A stretch of DNA of 64,000 bases from Stenotrophomonas sp. YIM B06876 (GCF_030711595.1 NZ_JAUJUJ010000003.1:62001-126000); one strand, 5' to 3'. Positions 1 to 8,914 are shown, numbered from the stretch's first letter. The notes: generated by a model from the letters alone, not told the origin. Program-made: numbers and translations.

Positions 1-2
1 TG

Positions 3-1640
3 GCCGCCAGCATCGCCGGGGCCAAGATCACCAACGACGGCTACGTCAAGGATGCCGTGACCGGCAAGCACTACAACGACGACGACACCGAGGCGCTGCG
101 GCTGAAGATGGCGTTCAACCCGGTCGACAACTTCCGCGCCACATTCTCGCTGGATACCACCAAACAGGATGCGGCGCTGACGATGGGCCGGCCGATGGCG
201 GACCTGCGCCAGACCAGCCTGGCACCAGCGGGGGTGATCGTGTTGCAGCCGGGTGAGACCGGCGAGTGGAACCGTCGTGCACGGACCTCGTTCGACGATG
301 GCCAGGGCCAGTACCTGAAGCACTCCGGTGCCTCGCTGGCGATGGAATGGGACGTCAACGAGCAGTGGACGCTGAAGAGCATCAGCGCCTACCGCCAGCT
401 CAAGACCAAGTCGTACATCGATATCGATGCCTCCCAGTTCGAGCTGGGTGACGTGCTGGTCGCCCTCAACCAGGACCAGCGCAGCCAGGAATTCCAGCTG
501 CACTACGACAACGGCGGCAGTGTGCACGCCACCTTCGGCGCGTACTACATGAAGGAGCACGTGCCTTCGCACCAGGAAGCCTATGCCGATGACCTGTTCT
601 CCTTCCTCGGGGCCAAGGTGCCGTTCCTGCGCACCATCGACGACGACCTGACCACCACCTCCACCGCCGCGTTCGCCCACCTCAACTGGGAGTTTGTGCC
701 GAGCTGGACCGCGGCTGCCGGCGTGCGCTGGACCAGGGACAAGAAGGATTACGACCGCACCATCAGCACCTTCTGGGGCGCCCCGTTCACCGCGATCAAC
801 GAGACCGTGGCGTTCGCCGCAAAGGCCGACTGGACCGCGGTGACCCCGTCGGTCAGCCTGCAGAAGGCGTTCAGCGACAACCTGATGGCCTACGTGTCGG
901 CCAACCGCGGCTTCAAGTCCGGCGGTTTCAACGGCCGCGCCAACACCATTTATGACACCAAGCACGCCAAGTACGATCCGGAGCACGTGTGGACCTACGA
1001 GCTGGGCCTGAAGGGCAGCTCGGCCGACCACCGCTTCCGCGGCAGCGCGGCGGCGTTCTACAGCAACTACAGCGACTTCCAGGCGCGCGTGTCGCAGGAC
1101 GTGGGCACCTTCCCGGTGCTCAACGCGGCCAAGCTCAACATCAAGGGCGTGGAACTGGAAGGCAGCGCGCTGCTGGGCCAGGCCACCACGCTGAGTGCGC
1201 AGCTCGGCTGGCTGGATGCCAAGTACGACCGGTTCGAGGACTTCCGTCTGGATCCGTCCTACCCGGGTTTCGATCCGAACGTGAGCCACAAGCACGTGCC
1301 GTTCTCGCCGGACTGGACCGCCCGTGTGGCCCTGCAGCATGTGGTTTCGCTGGGTGACAGCGGCAACCTGACCTTCGGCGGCGATGTGTCCTACCGCGGT
1401 GACACCTGGCTGTCGGTGGACAACCGCGCAGTGCTCAGCCAGGACGCCTATGCGCTGGTCGGCGCCTACGGCGTGTGGGATTCGCCGCAGCTGGTGTGGC
1501 AGGCGCGTGCCGGTGTGCGCAACCTGACCGACAAGGAATACAAGAGCGAAGGCCAGGAATTTGCCAGCGTCGGCAATATCCAGACCGCCTATTACGGCCT
1601 GCCGCGCAACTGGTATGTGTCGCTGCGTTACAGCTTCTGA
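3..1640 (+). CDS. TonB-dependent receptor, C-terminal part (truncated by window edge)
   Basis: This is the beta-barrel portion of an outer-membrane TonB-dependent receptor. The frame is open from the first bases of the window, so the plug domain and TonB box lie upstream and are not visible. What is visible is about 545 residues of alternating aromatic/polar strands, recurrent motifs typical of these barrels (WTYELGLKG, NRGFKSGGFNG, GVRNLTDKEY) and a C-terminal strand ending in aromatic residues (YVSLRYSF), the signal recognised by the BAM machinery. The substrate cannot be deduced; the barrel resembles the general iron/complex-carbohydrate receptors abundant in Xanthomonadaceae. A 13-bp-stem hairpin follows the stop codon. 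The class is certain, the ligand unknown. Confidence 0.93.
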   Translation, partial: AASIAGAKITNDGYVKDAVTGKHYNDDDTEALRLKMAFNPVDNFRATFSLDTTKQDAALTMGRPMADLRQTSLAPAGVIVLQPGETGEWNRRARTSFDDGQGQYLKHSGASLAMEWDVNEQWTLKSISAYRQLKTKSYIDIDASQFELGDVLVALNQDQRSQEFQLHYDNGGSVHATFGAYYMKEHVPSHQEAYADDLFSFLGAKVPFLRTIDDDLTTTSTAAFAHLNWEFVPSWTAAAGVRWTRDKKDYDRTISTFWGAPFTAINETVAFAAKADWTAVTPSVSLQKAFSDNLMAYVSANRGFKSGGFNGRANTIYDTKHAKYDPEHVWTYELGLKGSSADHRFRGSAAAFYSNYSDFQARVSQDVGTFPVLNAAKLNIKGVELEGSALLGQATTLSAQLGWLDAKYDRFEDFRLDPSYPGFDPNVSHKHVPFSPDWTARVALQHVVSLGDSGNLTFGGDVSYRGDTWLSVDNRAVLSQDAYALVGAYGVWDSPQLVWQARAGVRNLTDKEYKSEGQEFASVGNIQTAYYGLPRNWYVSLRYSF

Positions 1641-1662
1641 CCGGCGGTAGTTGATGGACCTG

Positions 1663-1696
1663 GAGCGGCGGCATGTCGGACGGCATGCCGCCGCTC
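1663..1696 (+). terminator. Hairpin terminator after the TonB receptor
   Basis: A perfect 13-bp stem (GAGCGGCGGCATG at 1663-1675 pairing with 1684-1696) has an 8-base loop and starts 22 bases after the receptor stop codon. The T-run after it is poor, so termination efficiency is uncertain. An in-frame ATG at 1673 lies inside this stem, which argues against using it as the start of the following kinase gene. Confidence 0.6.
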
Positions 1697-1756
1697 TCGT
1701 ATCCTGTGTCCTGCCCCGCAAACGGGGTTATCCATGGGCGAGGGGACGCAGTACGC

Positions 1757-4700
1757 ATGTTGAGTCTGCTGACGGTGGCGCTGGCGGGGCTGGCCTGGCT
1801 GGCGCTGATGTTCGGGGCCGCGCTGTATGGCGAGCGACGACCGAGAGCGTTTGCCCGCCACTGGCGGCATGTGTATGCGCTGTCGCTGGCGGTGCACTGC
1901 ACCTCGTGGACGTTCTACGGCACGGTCACCCAGGCCGCGCGCCATGGCTGGCCGCTGCCGCCGACGTTTGTCGGCGCGATCCTGTTCTACGCCCTGGCGA
2001 TCGGGGTGATGGTGCGGCTCGTGCGGCTGGCCCGCGAAACCAATGCGACCTCGCTGGCGGACCTGATTGCCGCGCGCCTGGGGCGTGATGCCTGGCTGGC
2101 GGCCACGGTCACGCTGGTGGCCGCGCTCGGGCTGATTCCGTATATCGCGCTGCAGCTCAAGGCGGTGACGATGAGCTTTGGCATGATCACCAGCGGGTCG
2201 GCCGATGCCGGCCAAGGCGGCGCGGTGTGGCGCGACAGTGCGTTGTATGTGGCGCTGGCGATGGCGCTGTTCGCGATGCTGTTTGGCGCGCGCCGGGCCA
2301 ACGTCTCCGAACACAACCGGGGGTTGGTGCTGGCGATGGCGGTGGAATCGCTGTTCAAGCTGACCGCGATGCTGGCGCTGGGTGCGTTTGTCTGGTTCGG
2401 GCTGGGCGAGATGCCGGCGGTTGCGCCGGCTCCCGTCGCCGCGGCCTCGGCAAGCGGCTTCATTCCACTGGTGTTGCTGGGCGGGCTGGCGATGTTCCTG
2501 CTGCCGCACCAGTTCCATATGGGGGTGGTCGAGTGCCGCGACCCGGCCGACGTGCGCACCGCGCGCTGGCTGTTTCCGCTGTATCTGCTGCTGATCGCGC
2601 TGCCGATCCTGCCGCTGGCCAAGGCCGGTTCCGCGCTGCTGGGCAGCAAGGTGCCCAGCGACATGTACACCCTGGCCCTGCCATTTGCCGCCGGCCACAA
2701 AGGCATCGCGCTGTTCGCCTTCCTCGGCGGGCTGAGTGCGGCCACCGGCATGGTGGTGGTCAGCACGCTGACCTTGAGCCTGATGATCGGCAACCACTGG
2801 TTCGCCCCGGGCCTGCTGCGCGGGGCCTGGTCCCGCGCCGGCGCCGGGGATCGCCGCAACGAGTTGCTATGGCTCCGTCGCGGCGGCATCTGCGTGATCA
2901 TGTTGCTGGCCTGGGGTTACAGCCGGCTGGTTGGCGGTGGCAATGTGCTGGCCGATATCGGCGCGGTGTCGTTTTCGGCGCTGGCCACGCTGGTGCCGGT
3001 GCTGGCCTTCGCGATCTGGCGACCACAGACCCCGCCACGCGCGGCCATCGCCGGGGTGCTGGCGGGGTTTGCCACCTGGGCGTGGGTGCTGTTGCTGCCT
3101 TCACTGCTGGAAGGTGGCGGGCGCGCGCCGGTGTGGCTGGCGCAGGGCCCGTTCGGCTGGCAGTGGCTTGCGCCGCAGACGCTGTTCGGCCTGACCGGCT
3201 GGAGTCCGCTGGGGCGCGCGGTCGGCGCCAGTCTGTTCACGGGCACGGGGGTGACGTTGCTGGCGATGGTCTGGCGCCGCGATACCCCGCATCGGGCCAG
3301 CCGCAATCTGGATGCGGACACATTGCGTGACGCCGGGCGCCGGTTCCTCGCCCATGAACGGGTCGAACAGTTGCTGGCCGCCGCGCCGCGCCATGGCCCG
3401 GTGCCGGCGGTGACCGAAGCGCAGCTGGAGCGTGAGCTGTCGGCGGTGCTGGGGGCGGCCTCGGCGCGACTGCTGCTCGATGCGGCGCGGCGCGAAAGCG
3501 GCTCGCTGGCCACGGTCGCGGCGATCGTCAGTGAGGCCTCGCAGGATCTGCGCTTCAACCAGCAGGTGTTGCAGGCGGCGCTGCAGAACCTGAGCCACGG
3601 CATCAGCGTGATCGATGGCGAACAGCGGCTGGTGGCGTGGAATCGACCGTATGCGCGCATGTTCGGCTTTCCCGCCGAATTGCTGCAGGTGGGGCGGCCG
3701 ATTGTCGATCTCACCCGCTGGGCCTTGCACGCGATGCCGCAGCGCGGCGCCGATGAGCGGGCGGTGGCGCGGCGGCTGGCGTTGATGCGGGCCGGTACCG
3801 CGCATCTGACCGAGCGCGTGTTCCCCGACGGCCGCATTGTCGAGATCCGCGGCAATCCGATGCCCGGCGGCGGCTTCGTGGCGACTTTCACCGATGTCAC
3901 CGATTTCCGCCGCACCGAACGCGAACTCAAGCGCAGCAACGAGACGCTGGAACAGCGCGTGGGCGAGCGCACCGCGTTGCTGGAGTCGGCCAAGCGCGAG
4001 GCCGAACGGGCCAACGATGCCAAGAGCCGTTTCCTGGCCGCGGTCGGCCACGATCTGCTGCAGCCGCTGCATGCCGCCCATCTGTTCACCGACACGCTGG
4101 CCCAGCAGGTGGCCTCGCCGCACCAGCAGCAGGCGGTGGTGCAGATCCGCGGCGCGCTCGATTCCACCACCGACCTGCTGACCGGGTTGTTCGACATGTC
4201 GCGGCTGGAGGCCGGCGGGCTGGTGCCGCAACCGCGCGAGCTGCCGCTGGCCGAAGTGCTGGAGCCGCTGGCGTCGGAGTTCGGCGCGCTGGCCAATGCA
4301 CGCGGGCTGGCGTTCGCCTATGTGGCCACCGAGCTGTGGGTGCACAGTGATCCGCAACTGCTGCGGCGGGTGATCCAGAACTTTCTGGCCAACGCGGTGC
4401 GCTACACCAGCAAGGGCAGCGTGCTGCTGGGCGTGCGCCGCGAGCAGGGGCGGGCGCGGATCGAAGTGCACGACACCGGCCCGGGGATTGCCGAGGCCGA
4501 CCGCCAGCTGATCTTCGAGGAATTCCGGCGCGGCGAGGAGACCGCCGGACAGGGCCTGGGCCTGGGGCTGGCGATTGCCGACCGTATTGCCGGGCTGCTG
4601 CGGGCACCGCTGGCGCTGCGCAGCCAGAAAGGACGCGGCACCGTGTTTTCGGTGTCGGTGGGCGTGGTGGCGGCGCCGGTGTCGCTGGAGGTGCGGCGTA

Positions 4701-5110
4701 CGCCGGTGGCTGCGAATGCGGCGTTGCCGGTGCTGGTGGTCGACAACGACCCGGCCGCGCTGGCGGCGCTGGCCGCCCTGCTGCGCGGCTGGGGCCATGC
4801 GGTGACCGAGGCGACCGGCGAGGTCGGGGCGGTGGCGGCGATGGAACAGTCGCCGGCGACGCTGTGGCTGTTCGATTACAACCTCGACGACGGCGATACC
4901 GGAACCGCACTGCACGCCCGGCTGGGCGCCCGTTTCGGCCCGCGCCCGACGCTGATCCTCAGCGCCGATGACAGCCTGGCCACGCGCCGCGAGGTGATGG
5001 AACTGGGGCTGACGTTGCTGCACAAACCGGTACGGCCGCTGGCGTTGAAGTCGATCATGGACCGGCTGCTGGCCGCGCGCGCCGTGGCGATGGCGCGTCT
5101 GCTGGACTGA
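1757..5110 (+). CDS. SLC5-type hybrid sensor histidine kinase (CbrA/CrbS-like)
   Basis: This 1117-residue inner-membrane sensor couples a solute-symporter-like module to a phosphorelay. Residues 1-505 are a multi-helix sodium:solute symporter (SLC5) fold. A PAS domain follows near 610-720, then a coiled stretch (ETLEQRVGERTALLESAKREAE split across helices), a HisKA domain with phosphoacceptor His765 in the motif VGHDLLQPLH, a HATPase domain (NFLANAVRYTS, DTGPGI, GLGLGLAI) and a receiver domain (about 990-1110) with Asp1040 in LFDYNLDDG and the conserved Lys of LLHKP. The start chosen is ATG 1757 with a GAGGGG ribosome site, because the earlier ATG lies in the preceding hairpin. The architecture matches CbrA/CrbS, which govern carbon/acetate use. 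The LuxR regulator at 7.4-8.0 kb is a candidate partner (inference). Confidence 0.92.
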   Translation: MLSLLTVALAGLAWLALMFGAALYGERRPRAFARHWRHVYALSLAVHCTSWTFYGTVTQAARHGWPLPPTFVGAILFYALAIGVMVRLVRLARETNATSLADLIAARLGRDAWLAATVTLVAALGLIPYIALQLKAVTMSFGMITSGSADAGQGGAVWRDSALYVALAMALFAMLFGARRANVSEHNRGLVLAMAVESLFKLTAMLALGAFVWFGLGEMPAVAPAPVAAASASGFIPLVLLGGLAMFLLPHQFHMGVVECRDPADVRTARWLFPLYLLLIALPILPLAKAGSALLGSKVPSDMYTLALPFAAGHKGIALFAFLGGLSAATGMVVVSTLTLSLMIGNHWFAPGLLRGAWSRAGAGDRRNELLWLRRGGICVIMLLAWGYSRLVGGGNVLADIGAVSFSALATLVPVLAFAIWRPQTPPRAAIAGVLAGFATWAWVLLLPSLLEGGGRAPVWLAQGPFGWQWLAPQTLFGLTGWSPLGRAVGASLFTGTGVTLLAMVWRRDTPHRASRNLDADTLRDAGRRFLAHERVEQLLAAAPRHGPVPAVTEAQLERELSAVLGAASARLLLDAARRESGSLATVAAIVSEASQDLRFNQQVLQAALQNLSHGISVIDGEQRLVAWNRPYARMFGFPAELLQVGRPIVDLTRWALHAMPQRGADERAVARRLALMRAGTAHLTERVFPDGRIVEIRGNPMPGGGFVATFTDVTDFRRTERELKRSNETLEQRVGERTALLESAKREAERANDAKSRFLAAVGHDLLQPLHAAHLFTDTLAQQVASPHQQQAVVQIRGALDSTTDLLTGLFDMSRLEAGGLVPQPRELPLAEVLEPLASEFGALANARGLAFAYVATELWVHSDPQLLRRVIQNFLANAVRYTSKGSVLLGVRREQGRARIEVHDTGPGIAEADRQLIFEEFRRGEETAGQGLGLGLAIADRIAGLLRAPLALRSQKGRGTVFSVSVGVVAAPVSLEVRRTPVAANAALPVLVVDNDPAALAALAALLRGWGHAVTEATGEVGAVAAMEQSPATLWLFDYNLDDGDTGTALHARLGARFGPRPTLILSADDSLATRREVMELGLTLLHKPVRPLALKSIMDRLLAARAVAMARLLD

Positions 5111-5155
5111 GTTGGCATCACGCGCGACCGGTGTTTCCGGTGCGCGCGGCGGCGC

Positions 5156-5497
5156 TCAGTGGGCGTCCGGATTGCCGCAGTAGGCGGCGTGCAGGACCTG
5201 CATCACGCCCAGTGCCGGGCTGTCGGCCAGCGAGTAGAAGATGGTCTGCGCATCGCGGCGGGTCAGCACCAGCTCCTGCTCGCGCAGCACCGCCAGATGC
5301 TGCGACAGCGCCGACATCGACAGATGCCCCAGCGCCTGCAGCTCGCTGACCGAGGCTTCGCCCTCGACCAGCCGGCACAGCACTTTCAACCGCGCCGGAT
5401 GGGCCAGTGACTTGAGCAGGCGCGCGGCGTCCTCGGCATGCGCACCCATCTGTTCGTAGTCCGGGGCGGTCGGCGGTGGTGTGGGGGGGATCGACAC
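5156..5497 (-). CDS. bigR: ArsR-family persulfide-sensing repressor BigR/SqrR-like
   Basis: This 113-residue winged-helix repressor of the ArsR/SmtB family has the helix-turn-helix core around residues 48-75 (SVSELQALGHLSMSALSQHL). It carries two cysteines, Cys41 and Cys107, the spacing known for BigR/SqrR, where persulfide or tetrasulfide formation between them releases DNA. Metal-binding ArsR box cysteines (CVC) are absent. The gene is divergent from a persulfide dioxygenase and two YeeE/YedE genes, the known BigR regulon in Xylella and Agrobacterium. It probably represses both directions from the AT-rich palindromic region at 5525-5551. The start given is GTG; an internal ATG at 5449 would shorten the tail but keep both cysteines. 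Confidence 0.88.
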   Translation of the reverse strand: MSIPPTPPPTAPDYEQMGAHAEDAARLLKSLAHPARLKVLCRLVEGEASVSELQALGHLSMSALSQHLAVLREQELVLTRRDAQTIFYSLADSPALGVMQVLHAAYCGNPDAH

Positions 5498-5524
5498 CGG
5501 CGCTTGCTCTTGTGTTTAGGGTGA

Positions 5525-5551
5525 GCTAATTTAGCTTTTACTGAACTAAAT
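5525..5551. promoter_or_regulatory. Candidate BigR operator in the divergent promoter
   Basis: Two overlapping inverted repeats lie in an AT-rich island between bigR and blh: GCTAA-T-TTAGC (5525-5535) and ATTTAG (5529-5534) paired with CTAAAT (5546-5551) across 11 bases. BigR-type repressors bind AT-rich palindromes in this position. The site ends six bases before the blh ATG, so bound repressor would block transcription or initiation of blh. Confidence 0.55.
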
Positions 5552-5556
5552 GGCAA

Positions 5557-6459
5557 ATGGTGGTTCCCGTGTCCCAGACCGTGATGGACTCTCCCGGCGT
5601 CGAACCGTTCTTCGACAAAGACAGCGGTACCTTTACCTACGTCGTCCACGAAGGCGAAGGCGGCGCGGCGGCGATCATCGATCCGGTACTGGATTTCGAC
5701 CCGGCCAGTGCGCGTATCGGCACCCGTTCGGCCGAGGCGGTGCTGGCGTTCGTACGCGCGCAGCGTCTGCAGGTGCAGTGGATTCTGGAAACCCACGCCC
5801 ATGCCGACCATCTCAGCGCCGCCGGCTTCCTCGCCGATGAACTGCAGGCGCCGGTGGCGATCGGCCGCGGCATCATCCAGGTGCAGCAGCGCTTCAAGCA
5901 GCTGTTCGGCTTGGGCGAGGAGTTCATCGCCGACGGCCGCCAGTTCGACCGCCTGTTCGCCGACGGCGAGAGCTTCAGCATCGGCCGGCTGCAGGCGCGG
6001 GTGATCGCCACGCCGGGGCACACCGATGACAGCCTGACCTACGTGATCGGCGATGCCGCCTTTATCGGCGATACCGTGTTCGCGCCGGAAACCGGCACCG
6101 CCCGCACCGATTTCCCCGGTGGCGATGCGCACCGCCTGTACGCCTCGATCCAGACCATCCTGGCGCTGCCGGCCAGCACCCGCATCTTCCTGTGTCACGA
6201 CTATCCAGGTGACCGGCGCGCACCGCAGGCGCAGACCAGCGCCGCGCAGCAACTGGAAAGCAATGTGCATCTGAAGGGCGGGGTGCAGGAGGACGATTTC
6301 GTGCGCATGCGCCAGCAGCGTGACGCCACGCTGGCACCGCCGCGGCTGATCCTGCCGGCGTTGCAGGTCAACATCCGTGGCGGACGCCTGCCCGAGCCGG
6401 ACGCCAACGGCATCCGCTATTTCCGGCTGCCGTTGAACCAGCTGGGCGCGGCCTCGTGA
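5557..6459 (+). CDS. blh: Persulfide dioxygenase Blh, metallo-beta-lactamase fold
   Basis: This 300-residue metallo-beta-lactamase-fold enzyme most likely oxidises glutathione persulfide to sulfite in the cytoplasm, the reaction of the ETHE1/PDO/Blh family. The metal motif THAHADH sits at residues 79-85 (His80, His82, Asp84, His85), followed by the later ligands in ATPGHTDDS, the aspartate in FIGDTVF and FLCHDYPG. Family members bind one Fe(II). It is the first gene of a plus-strand operon: its stop overlaps the start of the first YeeE half by four bases. An internal ATG at 5584 is an alternative start. In Xylella and Agrobacterium Blh detoxifies sulfide under biofilm or hypoxic conditions; the same role is inferred here. 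Confidence 0.9.
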   Translation: MVVPVSQTVMDSPGVEPFFDKDSGTFTYVVHEGEGGAAAIIDPVLDFDPASARIGTRSAEAVLAFVRAQRLQVQWILETHAHADHLSAAGFLADELQAPVAIGRGIIQVQQRFKQLFGLGEEFIADGRQFDRLFADGESFSIGRLQARVIATPGHTDDSLTYVIGDAAFIGDTVFAPETGTARTDFPGGDAHRLYASIQTILALPASTRIFLCHDYPGDRRAPQAQTSAAQQLESNVHLKGGVQEDDFVRMRQQRDATLAPPRLILPALQVNIRGGRLPEPDANGIRYFRLPLNQLGAAS

Positions 6460-6869
6460 GTGGCTGGCTGACCCCGCTGATCGGCGGCGTCCTGATCGGT
6501 CTGGCGGCAACGCTGCTGCTGTGGCTCAACGGCCGTATCGCCGGCATCAGCGGCATCGTCGGTGGGGTGCTGTTGCCGCGCGCCGGTGAGACCGCATGGC
6601 GGGTGCTGTTCCTGCTCGGGCTGATTGGCGCGGGCGCGGCGTGGTTGCTGCTGGTGCCCGGGGCCTACACGCCGCGGCAGGATTTCCCGGTATGGATGCT
6701 GGTCGTGGCCGGCCTGCTGGTCGGCTTCGGCACCCGCATGGGCAGCGGCTGCACCAGCGGCCATGGCGTGTGCGGGCTGGGGCGGCTGTCGCCGCGCTCG
6801 TTCGCTGCAGTGCTGACCTTCATGGCTACCGCCATCGCCACCACCTTTGTTGTCAGGCATCTGGCATGA
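6456..6869 (+). CDS. YeeE/YedE family half-transporter, first subunit
   Basis: This 137-residue inner-membrane protein has about four hydrophobic segments and the signature [26 protein letters not shown] (quoted here only as a region near residues 90-115), whose paired cysteines are typical of the YeeE/YedE (DUF395) sulfur-transport family. It starts at a GTG overlapping the blh stop (GTGA) and its own stop overlaps the next gene, so translation is probably coupled. In BigR operons these half-size proteins pair to form one channel thought to move thiosulfate, sulfite or another sulfur species. The exact substrate and direction are not evident. Confidence 0.88.
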   Translation: MSGWLTPLIGGVLIGLAATLLLWLNGRIAGISGIVGGVLLPRAGETAWRVLFLLGLIGAGAAWLLLVPGAYTPRQDFPVWMLVVAGLLVGFGTRMGSGCTSGHGVCGLGRLSPRSFAAVLTFMATAIATTFVVRHLA

Positions 6870-7288
6870 ACTCCTCCCGCATTCTTATCGCCGCGCTGCT
6901 GGCCGGCGCGCTGTTTGGAATTGGCCTTGCGGTATCAGGCATGACCGATCCGCTGCGCATCCTCGGCTTTCTGGATGTCGCCGGGGATTTCGACCCGGCC
7001 TTGCTGTTCGTGCTGGGCGGGGCGGTGACCACCACGCTGGTGCTGTTCCGGTTCGTGCTCAAACGCCCGGCGCCGGTGTTTGCCACCAGTTTCCAGCTGT
7101 CCTCGCTGCGTACCCTGGACCGCCCGCTGCTGATCGGGGCGGCGCTGTTCGGGATCGGCTGGGGGCTGGCCGGCTATTGCCCGGGGCCGGCGCTGGTGGG
7201 GGTGGGCGTGGTTTCGCGGGAAGTGTTGTGGTTCGTGCCGGCGATGATCGGCGGGATGCTGTTGCACCGGCTGCTGCGCGGCCGCTGA
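6866..7288 (+). CDS. YeeE/YedE family half-transporter, second subunit
   Basis: This 140-residue inner-membrane protein is the second YeeE/YedE half. The conserved cysteine motif is [13 protein letters not shown] near residues 108-120, equivalent to the GxGCxxGH motif of the first half; full-length YeeE has both in one chain. It starts at ATG 6866, overlapping the previous stop by four bases (ATGA). Helices cover residues 5-25, 40-60, 82-105 and 115-135. It completes the bigR-controlled sulfur operon and is convergent with the LuxR regulator gene 77 bases away. Confidence 0.88.
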   Translation: MNSSRILIAALLAGALFGIGLAVSGMTDPLRILGFLDVAGDFDPALLFVLGGAVTTTLVLFRFVLKRPAPVFATSFQLSSLRTLDRPLLIGAALFGIGWGLAGYCPGPALVGVGVVSREVLWFVPAMIGGMLLHRLLRGR

Positions 7289-7365
7289 ACTTTCCGCCTG
7301 AGCAATCAGGGCCCGCCGATAAAGCGGCGCGGCGGCGTCCGGCCCGGGATCGCTCCGGAGCGCTT

Positions 7366-8028
7366 CTACACGACCTGTCGCGCCGGGTCGCTCAGTTCCA
7401 GCTCGCGCAGCACCACGCTGGCCTGGGTGCGGTTGCGTACCCCCAACCGTTCGAAGATCGCCGACAGATGCGCCTTGACCGTGCGTTCCTGCACCTCCAG
7501 CCGGTCGGCGATCTGCTTGTTGAGCAGTCCCTGTGCCACCAGCACCAGCACCCGGAACTGCTGCGGCGACAGGCTGGCCAGGCGTGCGGCCAGTGCGCTG
7601 TCGTGGCTGGAGGACTGCGCGCGCGAGACTGCGGCGCGCAGCCCCGCCGGCAGCCATTGTTCACAGGCCAACACGCTGCGGACCGCATCGCGCAGATCGT
7701 TGAGGCCGGCACTCTTGGGCAGGTAACCGGCGGCGCCGTGATCGAGCGCGCGCCGCACCACGCGCGGATCATCGTTGGCCGAGACCACGATAACCGCCAC
7801 GCCCGGATGCTGGGCGCGGATGGCCGCCAGCCCGGCCAGACCGTGATTGCCGGGCATGTGCAGGTCCAGCAGGATCAGGTCGATCTCCGGTTCGGCATCA
7901 AGCGCGGCCAGCACCCCGTCCAGCGATTCGGCCTCGCGCACCTGCAGGTCGCTGACCGCCTCGCTGGCCGCCTGGCGCAGCGCGGCGCGGAACAGCGGAT
8001 GGTCGTCGGCGATCAACAGCGTGGTCAT
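7366..8028 (-). CDS. LuxR/NarL-type response regulator, possibly CrbR-like
   Basis: This 220-residue two-component response regulator has an N-terminal receiver (residues 1-120; acidic pocket IADDHP, phosphoacceptor Asp55 in LILLDLHMPG, conserved Lys in GYLPKSAG) and a C-terminal LuxR helix-turn-helix (LSPQQFRVLVLVAQG, NKQIADRLEVQERTVKAHL). ATG 8028 is chosen because the receiver begins there; upstream in-frame sequence overlaps the next gene. It is followed, 14 bases away and on the same strand, by nothing but preceded by bdhA (8043-8840), so the two are probably co-transcribed. Sitting next to 3-hydroxybutyrate genes and near an SLC5 hybrid kinase, it is a good candidate partner of that kinase (inference). 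Confidence 0.9.
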   Translation of the reverse strand: MTTLLIADDHPLFRAALRQAASEAVSDLQVREAESLDGVLAALDAEPEIDLILLDLHMPGNHGLAGLAAIRAQHPGVAVIVVSANDDPRVVRRALDHGAAGYLPKSAGLNDLRDAVRSVLACEQWLPAGLRAAVSRAQSSSHDSALAARLASLSPQQFRVLVLVAQGLLNKQIADRLEVQERTVKAHLSAIFERLGVRNRTQASVVLRELELSDPARQVV

Positions 8029-8042
8029 GGGCAAGGTCCTGG

Positions 8043-8840
8043 TTACTGGGCGGTCCAGCCTCCGTCCATCGGCATGGCGGCGGCGGTGACATTGTGGGCC
8101 TCGCGGCGGCAAAGCCAAACCACCATCGCCGCGATGTCCTCGGGCAACGACATGCGCAGGCTCGGTTGCTTCTCTTCCAGCAGTGCGCGCACGCCCTGGT
8201 CACGGCTGCCGCCGTTGCGGTGGGCCTGGATCTGCGGCTCGATCAGCGGCGTTTCCACCCAGCCCGGGCAGACGCAGTTGACGGTCACCCCGCCACTGTC
8301 GCGGCTGCCGGCGGTGGCGTACTCCAGTGCGGCGACCTTGCTCAGGCCGACGATACCGAATTTGCTGGCCACATACGGCGCCTTGTATTTGGAGGCCACC
8401 AGCCCGTGCACCGAGGCGATGTTGACCACCCGGCCGTAGCCGCGTTCGGCCATGCCCGGCAACGTCTGCTGCATGGTGTGGAAGGCGGCGCTGAGGTTGA
8501 GCGCGATGATGTCGTCCCACTTGTGCGTGGGCTGTTCGGCCAACGGTGCGGCGTGCTGGATCCCGGCGCAGTTCACCAGCACATCGATCGCGCCCCAGGC
8601 CTGCACGGCATCGATCAGGGTGTCGATCTCATGGGAACGACGCAGATCGGCGGCGAAATGTTTCGCCTCGCTGCCGGCGGCGGTCACGCTCGCCACGGCC
8701 GCCTCGATCTGCGCGGCGGTGCCCAGGCCGTTGATCGCCACGCGCGCGCCGGCGGCGGCCAGCGCCTGCGCGACCGCCAGGCCAATGCCCGACGTACTGC
8801 CGGTCACCAGGGCGGTGCGGCCTTGCAGAAAGCGGTCCAT
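8043..8840 (-). CDS. bdhA: 3-hydroxybutyrate dehydrogenase
   Basis: This 265-residue short-chain dehydrogenase/reductase interconverts D-3-hydroxybutyrate and acetoacetate with NAD(H) in the cytoplasm. It shows the cofactor motif TGSTSGIG (13-20), the NCAG motif, the catalytic Ser in NIASVHG and Tyr/Lys in YVASK, and the family-typical run VNCVCPGWVETPLIEPQI near the C-terminus. The start is set at ATG 8840, preceded by GGAG at good distance; an ATG six codons upstream has no ribosome site. It lies upstream of the response regulator on the same strand and divergent from a 3-hydroxybutyrate oligomer hydrolase, so substrate release and oxidation are encoded back to back. Confidence 0.92.
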   Translation of the reverse strand: MDRFLQGRTALVTGSTSGIGLAVAQALAAAGARVAINGLGTAAQIEAAVASVTAAGSEAKHFAADLRRSHEIDTLIDAVQAWGAIDVLVNCAGIQHAAPLAEQPTHKWDDIIALNLSAAFHTMQQTLPGMAERGYGRVVNIASVHGLVASKYKAPYVASKFGIVGLSKVAALEYATAGSRDSGGVTVNCVCPGWVETPLIEPQIQAHRNGGSRDQGVRALLEEKQPSLRMSLPEDIAAMVVWLCRREAHNVTAAAMPMDGGWTAQ

Positions 8841-8902
8841 GGGCAACTCCGGATTCAAGGTGGGGCCGGAAAACGTAACAGGGGCGCCGCTAAAAACGTG
8901 TG

Positions 8903-8914
8903 GTACGAAAGTAC
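8903..8914. promoter_or_regulatory. Palindromic GTACGAAAGTAC element between bdhA and the oligomer hydrolase
   Basis: Two GTAC half-sites flank GAAA in the 110-base divergent intergenic region, 37 bases before the hydrolase ATG and 63 bases before the bdhA ATG. Its placement suits an activator site serving both genes, for instance for the adjacent LuxR-type regulator. Binding is inferred only from position and symmetry. Confidence 0.35.

Noticed and set aside
3101-5023. Long open frames opposite the hybrid sensor kinase
   Set aside because: The plus strand has a clear multi-domain kinase; the opposite frames lack motifs and ribosome sites.
5121-5150. A GC-rich inverted repeat between the convergent kinase and bigR genes as a terminator
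   Set aside because: The stem is imperfect and there is no T-run in either direction, so the evidence was too weak for a feature.
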